Shown: positions 1-6,242 of the stretch, in pieces
How the letters are laid out: each line of letters begins with the position of its first letter
Position numbering within the stretch: position 1 is the first letter of the stretch
Assembly: GCA_001803645.1 (NCBI GenBank)
Contig: MHDW01000193.1
Location: 1,911 to 12,888, forward strand
Source: Nitrospirae bacterium GWC2_42_7
GTDB taxonomy: Bacteria; Nitrospirota; Thermodesulfovibrionia; Thermodesulfovibrionales; UBA6898
Length of the DNA: 10,978 nucleotides
Direction: 5' to 3'
The notes under the pieces: model-generated
The model's input: the letters and a program-made list of their open reading frames with translations, nothing else
What the model was told of the DNA's origin: nothing
The model's database searches: none
Position numbers and translations under genes: made by a program

Positions 1-1
1 T

Positions 2-373
2 GGAGCGCTCCTTGGAATTCTGGCAATATGCAGTCCTTTGAGAATTACAAGGAACGAGGATGCTTGTACACACTGCGGCAGTTGTACTAGGAACTGCCCC
101 TCCCAACTGCCTGTTGAAGACAAGGAGCGGATCATATCTCCTGAGTGTACAGGATGCCTTACATGTGTAAGTCACTGTTCTTCAAAAGGGGCGCTTGATA
201 TAGCTTTTACAAGAAAGAAGATATTGAATCCTCTGTTGTTTGTTTTTCTACTGCTTGCTTTATTCTTCGGAACTATCGGTATCGGGAAAATAACCAATAA
301 ATGGAATTCAGCAATTACTTATGAAGAATACAGGCAGATGATCCCTAAGGCTGATATATTGGGACATCCCTGA
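2..373 (+). CDS. NapH-type membrane 4Fe-4S ferredoxin, C-terminal fragment (5' end outside window)
   Basis: The reading frame is open from the left edge, so the start lies upstream. The first visible residues, GALLGILAICSPLRI, match the stretch that follows the CPYG motif in NapH/CcoG/NosR-like polyferredoxins. Two cysteine clusters follow: CTHCGSCTRNCP and CTGCLTCVSHC. Each has the CxxCxxCxxxC spacing that binds one [4Fe-4S] cluster. After them comes one hydrophobic segment (ILNPLLFVFLLLALFFGTIG) and a short polar tail ending in GHP. Family members pass electrons between the quinone pool and periplasmic or membrane reductases. Which partner applies here cannot be told from a fragment. An internal TTG at 38 could be mistaken for a start, but the frame and homology clearly continue upstream. 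The next gene is convergent and I see no clear terminator between them. Confidence 0.85.
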   Translation, partial: GALLGILAICSPLRITRNEDACTHCGSCTRNCPSQLPVEDKERIISPECTGCLTCVSHCSSKGALDIAFTRKKILNPLLFVFLLLALFFGTIGIGKITNKWNSAITYEEYRQMIPKADILGHP

Positions 374-470
374 GACGCGTGGTCAGGCAGATACCAAAAT
401 ATTATTATCGAAACATCCAATGTTGCCGGTCTCAAGCCATCTTTTGTACCTGCATAATATCTTGTTGTAA

Positions 471-1058
471 TTACGACAAATACTTTATCAGCATAAATCC
501 GCCAACCAGCAGAACAAAGAAAGCTATTGTCAGTATATTGAAATACTTATCTATAAAGACCTTGATCGGCGGGCCGAAGCGATAGATCAGAAATGCTACC
601 AGGAAAAACCTTCCTGCCCTTCCTGCAAGAGATGCAAGCACAAATACAACAAAGTCTATCTTGAATGCCCCGGCAGCGATCGTAAAGACTTTATAAGGAA
701 TGGGTGTAAATCCTGCAATGCAGACTGCCCAGGCATCATATCGCATATACAACGCCCTGATATATTCATATTTCTCTGTGGCACCATAAAGAGTAAGTAT
801 TCGCATCCCGAAGGTGTCAATAAATTCAAGGCCGATAAAATATCCGAACATTCCGCCCAGAACAGAACCTGCTGTGCAAATAGCTGCGTATTTAAATGAT
901 TTTTTGGGCAGAGATAGTGCCAGGGCAATAAGAAGAACATCCGGGGGGATCGGGAAAAAAGATGATTCTGCAAAAGCGAGAATGAACAGCACTGGAACGC
1001 CGTAAGGGGTATAAGCCCAGTGCAGCACCCAGTCATAAAGTTTCCTGAAATATCTCAT
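471..1058 (-). CDS. DedA/YqaA-like VTT-domain membrane protein
   Basis: A 195-residue integral membrane protein. It has the signature of the SNARE-associated/VTT (DedA) superfamily: AESSFFPIPPDVLL near residues 29-42, a glycine-rich segment GSVLGGMFGYFIG around 64-76, GFTPIPYKVFTIAAGAF in the middle and AGRAGRFFLVA near 145-155. Hydrophobic helices run through most of the length. The family is linked to lipid (undecaprenyl phosphate or phospholipid) flipping and membrane homeostasis. That role is family knowledge and is not shown here. It is the last gene of a leftward block, 43 nt after the TPR gene. No good Shine-Dalgarno precedes the ATG, which suggests modest expression or coupling to upstream translation. 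The length suits the YqaA subgroup better than the longer DedA proteins. Confidence 0.85.
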   Translation of the reverse strand: MRYFRKLYDWVLHWAYTPYGVPVLFILAFAESSFFPIPPDVLLIALALSLPKKSFKYAAICTAGSVLGGMFGYFIGLEFIDTFGMRILTLYGATEKYEYIRALYMRYDAWAVCIAGFTPIPYKVFTIAAGAFKIDFVVFVLASLAGRAGRFFLVAFLIYRFGPPIKVFIDKYFNILTIAFFVLLVGGFMLIKYLS

Positions 1059-1101
1059 GATTTATTCATAACAAATCTTAAATTTTCTCTGCAGTTCCGG
1101 A

Positions 1102-1536
1102 TTATCTCAACCTTAACCTGGTCAAGATGAATCCGGTTATCCTGTTCAATAAATTACTTCTTCTCAGGAACGGAAAAGGTGGAGTCTTTCTGTTACCTAT
1201 TCTTTCAAGCAACATCCTGATCTCATCGTTTTTACCAACTGACAGCCCTTTTCTTAATGTCTCAAGAGATTTTGGTTTATCGCCTGCTTTTAGATAAACT
1301 TTGCCGAGATTAAGATAAAATAAACTGTTGTCAGGCTCCTGCAATATAGCATTTTCACATAAAGAGATCGCCTCAGTGATCTGGCCTCTTTCCTGAGAAA
1401 TGCAAAAGCCGAGAAATGACATGATCGCAGGTGTCTTTTTAAGGGCATAAGCTTTTTCAAGAGAAGCAAGCGCAGAGAGAGTATTCTTTTCTCTCAGGAA
1501 TAAGAGCCCTTTTTCAAATAGTTCATCTGCTGTCAT
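1102..1536 (-). CDS. Small tetratricopeptide-repeat protein
   Basis: A 144-residue protein built from TPR-like helical pairs. ELFEKGLLFLREKNTLSALA opens the first (residues 5-24), TPAIMSFLGFCISQERGQIT continues it, and SLFYLNLGKVYLKAGDKPKS (about 70-89) is the clearest canonical TPR, followed by LETLRKGL. The basic tail after residue 115 (RKTPPFPFLRRSNLLNRITG) resembles a conserved ending of small TPR proteins in related bacteria. No signal peptide is visible, so it is probably a cytoplasmic scaffold of unknown partner. The ATG at 1536 has no convincing Shine-Dalgarno and lies 13 nt downstream of a 26-bp perfect palindrome, so folding of the leader could affect its translation. It follows tRNA-Pro and precedes the VTT protein, all on the same strand. 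Confidence 0.8.
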   Translation of the reverse strand: MTADELFEKGLLFLREKNTLSALASLEKAYALKKTPAIMSFLGFCISQERGQITEAISLCENAILQEPDNSLFYLNLGKVYLKAGDKPKSLETLRKGLSVGKNDEIRMLLERIGNRKTPPFPFLRRSNLLNRITGFILTRLRLR

Positions 1537-1549
1537 TCTGTTTTATTTT

Positions 1550-1575
1550 TCAGCCGGATATTAATATCCGGCTGA
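1550..1575 (-). repeat. 26-bp perfect palindrome between tRNA-Pro and TPR gene
   Basis: The half site is TCAGCCGGATATT and its exact reverse complement follows with no spacer, giving 26 bp of perfect dyad symmetry. In the leftward transcript it would fold as a long hairpin about 11 nt after the CCA of tRNA-Pro and 13 nt before the TPR start codon. No U-run follows it in the leftward direction (the next bases are AAAAATAAAA), so it is not a standard intrinsic terminator. It could be an RNA processing or stability hairpin, or a dimeric-protein operator. The symmetry is certain; the function is not known. Confidence 0.9.
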
Positions 1576-1586
1576 TATGATTAAAT

Positions 1587-1663
1587 TGGTCGGGGCGACC
1601 TGATTTGAACAGGCGACCACTCGCACCCCAAGCGAGTGCGCTACCAGGCTGCGCTACGCCCCG
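1587..1663 (-). tRNA. tRNA-Pro (anticodon GGG)
   Basis: The reverse strand folds as a full cloverleaf of 77 nt with the CCA end encoded. The acceptor stem is CGGGGCG paired with CGCCCCG, followed by A-CCA. The anticodon arm is CTCGC-TTGGGGT-GCGAG, with GGG at positions 34-36. The T arm contains the standard GTTCAAATC loop. The sequence pattern after the acceptor stem (TAGCGCAGCCTGGTAGCGCA) matches bacterial proline tRNAs. It begins only 2 nt after the stop codon of the merR-like gene, so it must be excised from the ihfA–merR transcript unless an unrecognised promoter lies inside merR. Confidence 0.97.
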
Positions 1664-1665
1664 TT

Positions 1666-2061
1666 TTATCTGATCTGACTTAATATGTCTTTGAGTCTTT
1701 TTTTTACGAGTTCTAAAATACCGGCAGGATCCTGCGAACTTTTTGTATTTACTGGTGAAGCAGTTATCGGTTCTGAAGATTTCATAAACCCTTCGCTGAA
1801 TTTCTTCCTCACACCTTCTATAGTGAACCTGTCCTGATATAACATTTTCTTCAAAAGAAGAATTACTTCGAGATCCTTCTTTGTATAGACTCTCTGTCCT
1901 GATTTGTTTTTTCTTGGTTTGAGAAATGGGAATTCAGTTTCCCAGTATCTCAGAACATAGGATTCAATTCCCGTAAGCCTGCTTACTTCACCGATCTTGT
2001 AAAAAAGTTTGTCAGGCAAAGGCAGTTGGGGACGGACAGCTTCACTTTGTAATTTATGCAT
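1666..2061 (-). CDS. MerR-family transcriptional regulator
   Basis: A 131-residue DNA-binding protein. Residues about 20-90 form a MerR helix-turn-helix: [20 protein letters not shown], then [20 protein letters not shown] and the second helical wing [20 protein letters not shown]. The remaining 40 residues are a short polar linker and a basic helix (VKKRLKDIL), with no cysteine-based metal site and no large effector domain. This is the small MerR type typically encoded beside ihfA in deltaproteobacteria and relatives. Target genes are unknown. Its ATG overlaps the ihfA stop by 8 nt, which implies translational coupling, and the preceding Shine-Dalgarno is weak. The stop codon almost touches tRNA-Pro. 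Confidence 0.92.
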   Translation of the reverse strand: MHKLQSEAVRPQLPLPDKLFYKIGEVSRLTGIESYVLRYWETEFPFLKPRKNKSGQRVYTKKDLEVILLLKKMLYQDRFTIEGVRKKFSEGFMKSSEPITASPVNTKSSQDPAGILELVKKRLKDILSQIR

Positions 2062-2338
2062 TTAATTTTTCTATCTCTTCTTTTAATTGATTGCTCACCC
2101 TGAAGGTTATTACTCTTCTCGGAGTTATCTCAAGGTCTTCCCCTGTTTTGGGATTTCTGCCCCTTCGGGCCATCTTTTTTCTGATATTGAATGTGCCGAA
2201 TCCTGATATTTTTACAGACTCTCCCTCTGTGAAAGTCTGCTTTATCGTGTCAAAAAGGATCTCAACTATATCCTGAGCCTCTTTCTTAGGGAGGCCTACT
2301 TTTTCGAAAATTGCATCAACAAGGTCTGCTTTTGTCAT
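2054..2338 (-). CDS. ihfA: Integration host factor alpha subunit (HU/IHF family)
   Basis: A 94-residue nucleoid protein. The order of elements is that of HU/IHF: N-terminal helices MTKADLVDAIFEKVGLPKKE, the core GFGTFNIRKKMARRGRNP (residues 46-63), the DNA-intercalating beta-arm RNPKTGE (61-67, Pro63) and a C-terminal helix ending KLNA. The GFGTF and NPKTGEDLEITPRRVITF stretches resemble IHF alpha more than HU. As a heterodimer with IHF beta it bends DNA sharply and supports sigma-54 promoters, recombination and replication. The beta gene is not in the window, so a homodimeric HU-like role cannot be excluded. A good Shine-Dalgarno (GGGAG) lies upstream of the ATG, and a consensus promoter lies just beyond. 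It leads the leftward block with merR and tRNA-Pro. Confidence 0.93.
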   Translation of the reverse strand: MTKADLVDAIFEKVGLPKKEAQDIVEILFDTIKQTFTEGESVKISGFGTFNIRKKMARRGRNPKTGEDLEITPRRVITFRVSNQLKEEIEKLNA

Positions 2339-2366
2339 TTATACATCTCCCAATAGAATTTTCTTA

Positions 2367-2395
2367 ATTATATTAAGGACATAGCTTATTGTCAA
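2367..2395 (-). promoter_or_regulatory. Consensus sigma-70-type promoter for ihfA–merR–tRNA-Pro
   Basis: On the reverse strand TTGACA (2395-2390) is separated by exactly 17 bp from TATAAT (2372-2367), a six-of-six match for both hexamers. Transcription would begin near 2360, giving a leader of about 20 nt with the GGGAG ribosome site before the ihfA ATG at 2338. An A+T-rich dyad, TTGAAAA-ata-TTTTCAA (2404-2420), sits just upstream and could act as an UP-element or weak regulator site. Confidence 0.88.
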
Positions 2396-2432
2396 GAAGA
2401 TTATTGAAAAATATTTTCAAGGGCTGGATTAA

Positions 2433-3593
2433 CTACAATTTTCTCCTGAACAGTGCGAAGAAAAATTCACTGATTTTTTCATATACCGGACGATTGACCC
2501 ATTGCTCAATTAATATTTTTTCTGAGTGTTCGAGGTCTATATGGAATATTTCATTCATGATCCCGCCAAATCCGCCACCTAAAACCCCGACATTACCTTC
2601 ATCGTTTCTTCTGAGAGATTGGAAGTCAAGATTTGTGGAACCTATTATGCTCCATATTCCGTCAAAGGCGTATGTCTTTGCATGAAGTATTTCGCCCTTA
2701 TAGTTATATATTTCGACTCCGGCTTTCAGCAGTTTTGTGAAAAAGGCCCTGCCTGCATAATATGCGGAAGAGACATCTGATTTCCCCTGTAAGAGCAGTT
2801 TTACTTCCACTCCACGTCCGACAGCATCTTCGAGTATCTGGAGCATTCTTCTGCTTGGAGTAAAATAGGCTGATGTAAGGTATATGCTCTTTTCAGCATG
2901 TGTGATGCTGTAGTACAACAGCCTGCGCATTTTGCGTCTTCCCCGTGCAGAGCTTGCGAAAACAGGCAATACAGGAAGACCGTCCGGGACCGGATCAACA
3001 GATGGATCGAATTGGATCGGGCTTCCTTTCCATATCAGCCAGCTTTCTTTGAATGTGTCGAAAAGTGTTTTAACTATCGGCCCTTCAAGGAAAATGCCAG
3101 TATCACGCCAGCCCTTGCTTTTTCTTATCATATGATATCCGCGGTATTCATTAGCGATATTCAGGCCTCCTGTGAAAGCCTTGGTGCCGTCGATAATAAT
3201 GAGTTTTCGGTGGTCTCTGTGAACATAGTGAAAAGGGGCGGCCCATTTAAAAGGCCGTGATGCCCTTATCTGAACTCCTGCCTGCCTGAGGTCTTTCCAA
3301 AATTTATTTGATGTGAAAAGAGAGCCAAAATGATCATAAATAATATAGACCTTAACACCTTCAGACGCCTTTTGTTTCAGAATTTGAGCTAATTCCAGAC
3401 CTGTTTCATCGTCTCTGAATATATAAAACTGGAGGCATATGAATTCCTTTGCACTTTTGATTGAACCAAAAATAGCATGAAATACCTCTTTGTCTTTCCA
3501 TAACAGGTTAACTCTATTTGAATCTGTAAAATGAGCGCCGTATACCTTTTGAATAATTTTTCTGCCGAATGAATTGGTTACAGTGTTATTCAT
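2433..3593 (-). CDS. cls: Cardiolipin synthase-like phospholipase D family protein
   Basis: A 386-residue protein with two PLD catalytic motifs. HRKLIIID (H128, K130, D135) is followed by GGLNIA; HAKTYAFD (H304, K306, D311) is followed by GSTNLD. This arrangement is that of bacterial cardiolipin synthases, which transfer a phosphatidyl group between phospholipids at the inner membrane. The N-terminal transmembrane pair of ClsA-type enzymes is absent, so it resembles the ClsB (YbhO) layout. Other PLD-type phosphatidyltransferases remain possible. The strong match INxLxxKDxxxFxxIFxxIKxAK near the N terminus supports the ATG at 3593, although only a weak AAAGG precedes it. It is divergent from pepA across 122 bp and is separated from ihfA by that gene's own promoter, so the two are probably separate units. 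Confidence 0.88.
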   Translation of the reverse strand: MNNTVTNSFGRKIIQKVYGAHFTDSNRVNLLWKDKEVFHAIFGSIKSAKEFICLQFYIFRDDETGLELAQILKQKASEGVKVYIIYDHFGSLFTSNKFWKDLRQAGVQIRASRPFKWAAPFHYVHRDHRKLIIIDGTKAFTGGLNIANEYRGYHMIRKSKGWRDTGIFLEGPIVKTLFDTFKESWLIWKGSPIQFDPSVDPVPDGLPVLPVFASSARGRRKMRRLLYYSITHAEKSIYLTSAYFTPSRRMLQILEDAVGRGVEVKLLLQGKSDVSSAYYAGRAFFTKLLKAGVEIYNYKGEILHAKTYAFDGIWSIIGSTNLDFQSLRRNDEGNVGVLGGGFGGIMNEIFHIDLEHSEKILIEQWVNRPVYEKISEFFFALFRRKL

Positions 3594-3657
3594 AATGCCT
3601 TTGATTTAACGGGATTTTCTTTATATTCATATTGTTGTCCGGCTGTGCTTATAGATA

Positions 3658-3687
3658 TTTACTCCCAGAATCAGCTAAACTTATTAT
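3658..3687 (+). promoter_or_regulatory. Candidate pepA promoter
   Basis: TTTACT (3658-3663) and TATTAT (3682-3687) are spaced by 18 bp in the 122-bp gap between the divergent cls-like gene and pepA. They match the sigma-70 consensus at 4/6 and 5/6 positions. The distance to the start codon at 3716 suits a leader of about 20 nt. No equally good site was found for the leftward gene. Confidence 0.45.
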
Positions 3688-3705
3688 AAGGTTTTTTTTG
3701 ATTTT

Positions 3706-3710
3706 GAGGT
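3706..3710 (+). promoter_or_regulatory. Ribosome binding site fixing the pepA TTG start
   Basis: GAGGT lies 5 nt before the TTG at 3716. No ATG or GTG in the same frame nearby has a comparable site, and the encoded MNIFIKNIAEE suits the N terminus of leucyl aminopeptidases, so the rare TTG start is preferred. Confidence 0.75.
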
Positions 3711-3715
3711 AATAA

Positions 3716-5167
3716 TTGAATATTTTTATAAAGAACATAGCTGAAGAGACATGCCTTTGCGAGGCCCTGATAATCCCTGTTACAGAAAGCAGTGCTGATA
3801 TCAGGAAGGGTCTTCCCGCACAGATAGCAAAACATGTTAACAAAAACCACTTAAATAGTTTTTCCGGCAAACAGAATGAGATCCTTATGATCCCGGCTCC
3901 TTCTGATATCAAACCAAAAAGAATTCTGCTTGTCGGACTTGGCAAAAAAGATTCTGTTACTGCTGATAAGATAAGGCAGGCAGGAGGGAAAACAGCAGTT
4001 TATCTGCGCGAAGCCGGCATAAAAAGCATGGCGCTTTCTACAGGCCTGATCTCTTCCTTGAAAATGTCTCCTGCTGAATTTGCAGAGGGTGCGGTCCTTG
4101 GGCTTTATACCTTCACTAAATACAAAACCGAGAACAAGGCAAAGCATATCAAGAGCCTGACCATACTTTCAAAGTCTTCTCATGATATAAAGGAAAAACT
4201 GAAATTCGCAAAAATCAATGCGGATGCCGTCTGTTTTGCAAGAGATCTGATAAACAATCCTTCTAATGATATGACACCTAAGGATCTGGCAAGCGCTGCC
4301 TTAACTTTAAGAACAAAGAAGCTTACAGTTAAGGTCCTCGAAAAGAAAGATGTTCAGAAGCTCGGCATGGGAGCTTATCTTGCTGTTGCAAGCGGTTCGT
4401 GCGAGCCCTCGAAATTTATAGTGCTGCAGTACAAAGGTGGAAAGGGTGCTCCTGTTGTCCTGATCGGAAAATCAATAACATTTGACAGCGGCGGGATATC
4501 ATTAAAACCAGCAGACGGCATGGAAAAGATGAAATACGATATGGCAGGAGGAGCTGCAGTATTGGGTGTTTTAAAGGCTGCCTCTGAGTTGAAAATGCCG
4601 GTGAATCTTATCGGAATACTGCCTGCAACAGAGAATCTCCCGAGCGGCTCTGCTGTAAAGCCGGGCGATATTGTAAGGACAATGAACGGGAAAACAGTTG
4701 AAATAGTCAATACAGATGCAGAGGGACGGCTTATTCTCGCTGATGCAATTGAGTATGCAAAACGTTTCAAACCAAAAGCTATTATTGACATTGCTACACT
4801 TACAGGTGCTTGCTCGATCACTTTTGGTAATGAAGCGATAGCCATGATGGGCAATAATAATGAACTTAAGCAGCAAATCACGGAATCCGGCGACAAAACG
4901 TCCGAGAGAGTGTGGGAAATGCCGCTTTTTGAGGAATATAAAGACTATATAAAGAGTGATATCGCTGATATCAAGAACTCAGGGGGCCGAAATGGCTCAC
5001 TTTTGACATCGGCATACTTCTTGTATGTATTTGCAGGACAAACCCCTTGGGTTCATCTTGACATAGCAGGCACAGCCTGGACTGAAAAGGATAAACCTTA
5101 TGTTCCAAAAGGTGCTACAGGAATTGGAACAAGGCTTATTCTGGACTTAATAAAGGAGTTGAAATGA
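3716..5167 (+). CDS. pepA: Leucyl aminopeptidase (M17 family)
   Basis: A 483-residue cytosolic metallo-exopeptidase that removes N-terminal residues from peptides and commonly works as a hexamer. The M17 active site is intact: K252 in GKSITFD, D257 in FDSGG, the catalytic K264 in ISLKP, D275 in MKYDMAGG, then the signature NTDAEGRLILADA with D334, E336 and catalytic R338. Each aligns with the E. coli PepA residues at a constant offset of 18, and the total is only about 20 residues shorter than E. coli PepA. Residues 1-150 form the variable N-terminal domain, which in E. coli PepA also contributes to DNA binding in Xer recombination and carAB control. Whether that holds here is unknown. Translation starts at TTG. 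The stop codon overlaps the start of the next gene (ATGA). Confidence 0.96.
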   Translation: MNIFIKNIAEETCLCEALIIPVTESSADIRKGLPAQIAKHVNKNHLNSFSGKQNEILMIPAPSDIKPKRILLVGLGKKDSVTADKIRQAGGKTAVYLREAGIKSMALSTGLISSLKMSPAEFAEGAVLGLYTFTKYKTENKAKHIKSLTILSKSSHDIKEKLKFAKINADAVCFARDLINNPSNDMTPKDLASAALTLRTKKLTVKVLEKKDVQKLGMGAYLAVASGSCEPSKFIVLQYKGGKGAPVVLIGKSITFDSGGISLKPADGMEKMKYDMAGGAAVLGVLKAASELKMPVNLIGILPATENLPSGSAVKPGDIVRTMNGKTVEIVNTDAEGRLILADAIEYAKRFKPKAIIDIATLTGACSITFGNEAIAMMGNNNELKQQITESGDKTSERVWEMPLFEEYKDYIKSDIADIKNSGGRNGSLLTSAYFLYVFAGQTPWVHLDIAGTAWTEKDKPYVPKGATGIGTRLILDLIKELK

Positions 5168-5937
5168 GATCGTTTAAGTTATTGTTAATACTATCTTTTT
5201 TGCTTGTTCCGTCATTTGCATTTGCATGGGGGCCATTAACACATATATATCTTGGGAATGAACTTTTCGGCTTTGGTTCTCTGCTTCCTGCAGGGATTCT
5301 TGAAATCATAAGGCGGTACAGAAAGGATTTTCTCTACGGTAATATAATGGCTGACATAATCATAGGCAAAAAATATATGCCAAAAGACAAATCATCTCAC
5401 AGCTGGGATGTTGCTTTTGATCTTTTTAGATCCGCAAGTACTAATCAACAAAAGTCTTTTGTCTATGGTTATATGTGCCATCTTGCTGCTGATACTGTTG
5501 CCCATAATACTTATACTGTTGACAGAAAGAATATCGGACACACTGTTATGGAGATGAAGGCAGACAGCATTATTGATAAGAAGTATTGGTTTCAGGCTAT
5601 GGCCATTGAAAGAAAGATACAAACAAGAAATGATGTTTTTCTGGAGAATTCTCTTGATAGGTATATGTTTTCTTTTAAAACAAATAAACGGATATGTAAG
5701 GGTCTGGTGATGCTTTCTGTTTTTAATCAGGAGAGAATTGGTGACTTCATTGATAGAAATCTGACAACGTCTCTTCCTGACAGAGGTATTATAGAGAACT
5801 TACATCAGGAATCTCTTGATAAAATAATTGATCTGCTTCAGAATTTTGAGAACTCCGAAGTTGTTAAGTCGAGTCCGAGTGGCGAAGTAGACAGAGGGAA
5901 ACGCGTAAAGACATTTATTAGTCCATATTTCCATTAA
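5164..5937 (+). CDS. Secreted zinc-dependent phospholipase C-like protein
   Basis: A 257-residue protein with an N-terminal signal peptide (RSFKLLLILSFLLVPSFAFA) predicted to be cut after residue 21. This leaves Trp22 as the first mature residue, as in Bacillus cereus phospholipase C, where the N-terminal Trp amino group binds zinc. The other candidate ligands appear in family order: H27, D64 (GNIMADI), H79 (SSHSWD), H106 and D110 and H114 (YMCHLAADTVAH), then H126 and E130 (GHTVMEMKAD). The H-x3-D and H-x3-E spacings equal those of the B. cereus enzyme. It should act on phospholipids in the periplasm or outside the cell; substrate is unproved. The ATG follows AAGGAG at good distance and overlaps the pepA stop by 4 nt, so the two are co-transcribed and probably coupled. 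The tail after residue 235 is polar and looks non-catalytic. Confidence 0.8.
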   Translation: MRSFKLLLILSFLLVPSFAFAWGPLTHIYLGNELFGFGSLLPAGILEIIRRYRKDFLYGNIMADIIIGKKYMPKDKSSHSWDVAFDLFRSASTNQQKSFVYGYMCHLAADTVAHNTYTVDRKNIGHTVMEMKADSIIDKKYWFQAMAIERKIQTRNDVFLENSLDRYMFSFKTNKRICKGLVMLSVFNQERIGDFIDRNLTTSLPDRGIIENLHQESLDKIIDLLQNFENSEVVKSSPSGEVDRGKRVKTFISPYFH

Positions 5938-6242
5938 TTTTAGGAATCCAAAAATTGCTTTAAAAAATTATTTAACCCGTTTTTTGTTGACCAGTTTTGT
6001 ATTTCTCAAATACGGCCAAAAAAATTCTTGAAATCCAAACTATAAACAGCTGTCTCTGCCACAGTTCCAAATTTCTGTCATTCTGGCTTGTCCAGAATCT
6101 TTCTTTGCTTCGGAAGGATTCCCGACAAGCGGGAATGACACTGAAAGAAACCAATCAATTTCCAGACGCTCTTCCGACTCTGCCGCAGGGTCTTCACAAT
6201 AATATTATTATGTTGGCTAGATATGAATTATAATAAACAACC
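5938..6242 (+). other. 305-nt intergenic stretch upstream of moeA
   Basis: This gap holds an A+T-rich segment without recognisable signals (5938-6050), then palindromic repeat copy A (6063-6196) and a short A+T-rich run into moeA. No gene is supported. A perfect TATAAT at 6229-6234 lies only 9 nt before the moeA ATG and has no matching -35 element, so it is not listed as a promoter. Confidence 0.7.
6063..6196 (+). repeat. Two-unit palindromic intergenic repeat, copy A
   Basis: This shares 56 of 60 bases in its first block (6063-6122) with 9795-9854, then 20 of 20 (6123-6142 with 9885-9904) and 27 of 33 in a tail block (6164-6196 with 9925-9957). It contains two small hairpins: ATTCTGG-cttgt-CCAGAAT and ATTCCCG-acaag-CGGGAAT. 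The 23-nt units 6077-6099 and 6117-6139 are inverted copies of each other (19 of 23), so the pair can also fold as one long stem. CTCTGCCrCAG occurs on both flanks (6054-6064 and 6178-6188). This is a REP/BIME-like architecture; I do not recognise a named family. Confidence 0.88.

Noticed and set aside
379..585. Small rightward frame after the ferredoxin fragment
   Set aside because: Its second half lies antisense to the well-supported VTT membrane protein, and it has no motif or ribosome site.
1550..1575. Intrinsic terminator after tRNA-Pro
   Set aside because: The hairpin is perfect, but in the leftward transcript it is followed by A-rich rather than U-rich sequence.
2404..2420. Terminator of the cardiolipin synthase gene
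   Set aside because: TTGAAAA-ata-TTTTCAA is A+T-only in effect, has no T tract in the leftward direction and abuts the ihfA promoter.
5997..6233. Open frame of 78 codons before moeA
   Set aside because: It is mostly translated palindromic repeat copy A, and the same DNA recurs at 9795-9957 as intergenic repeat.
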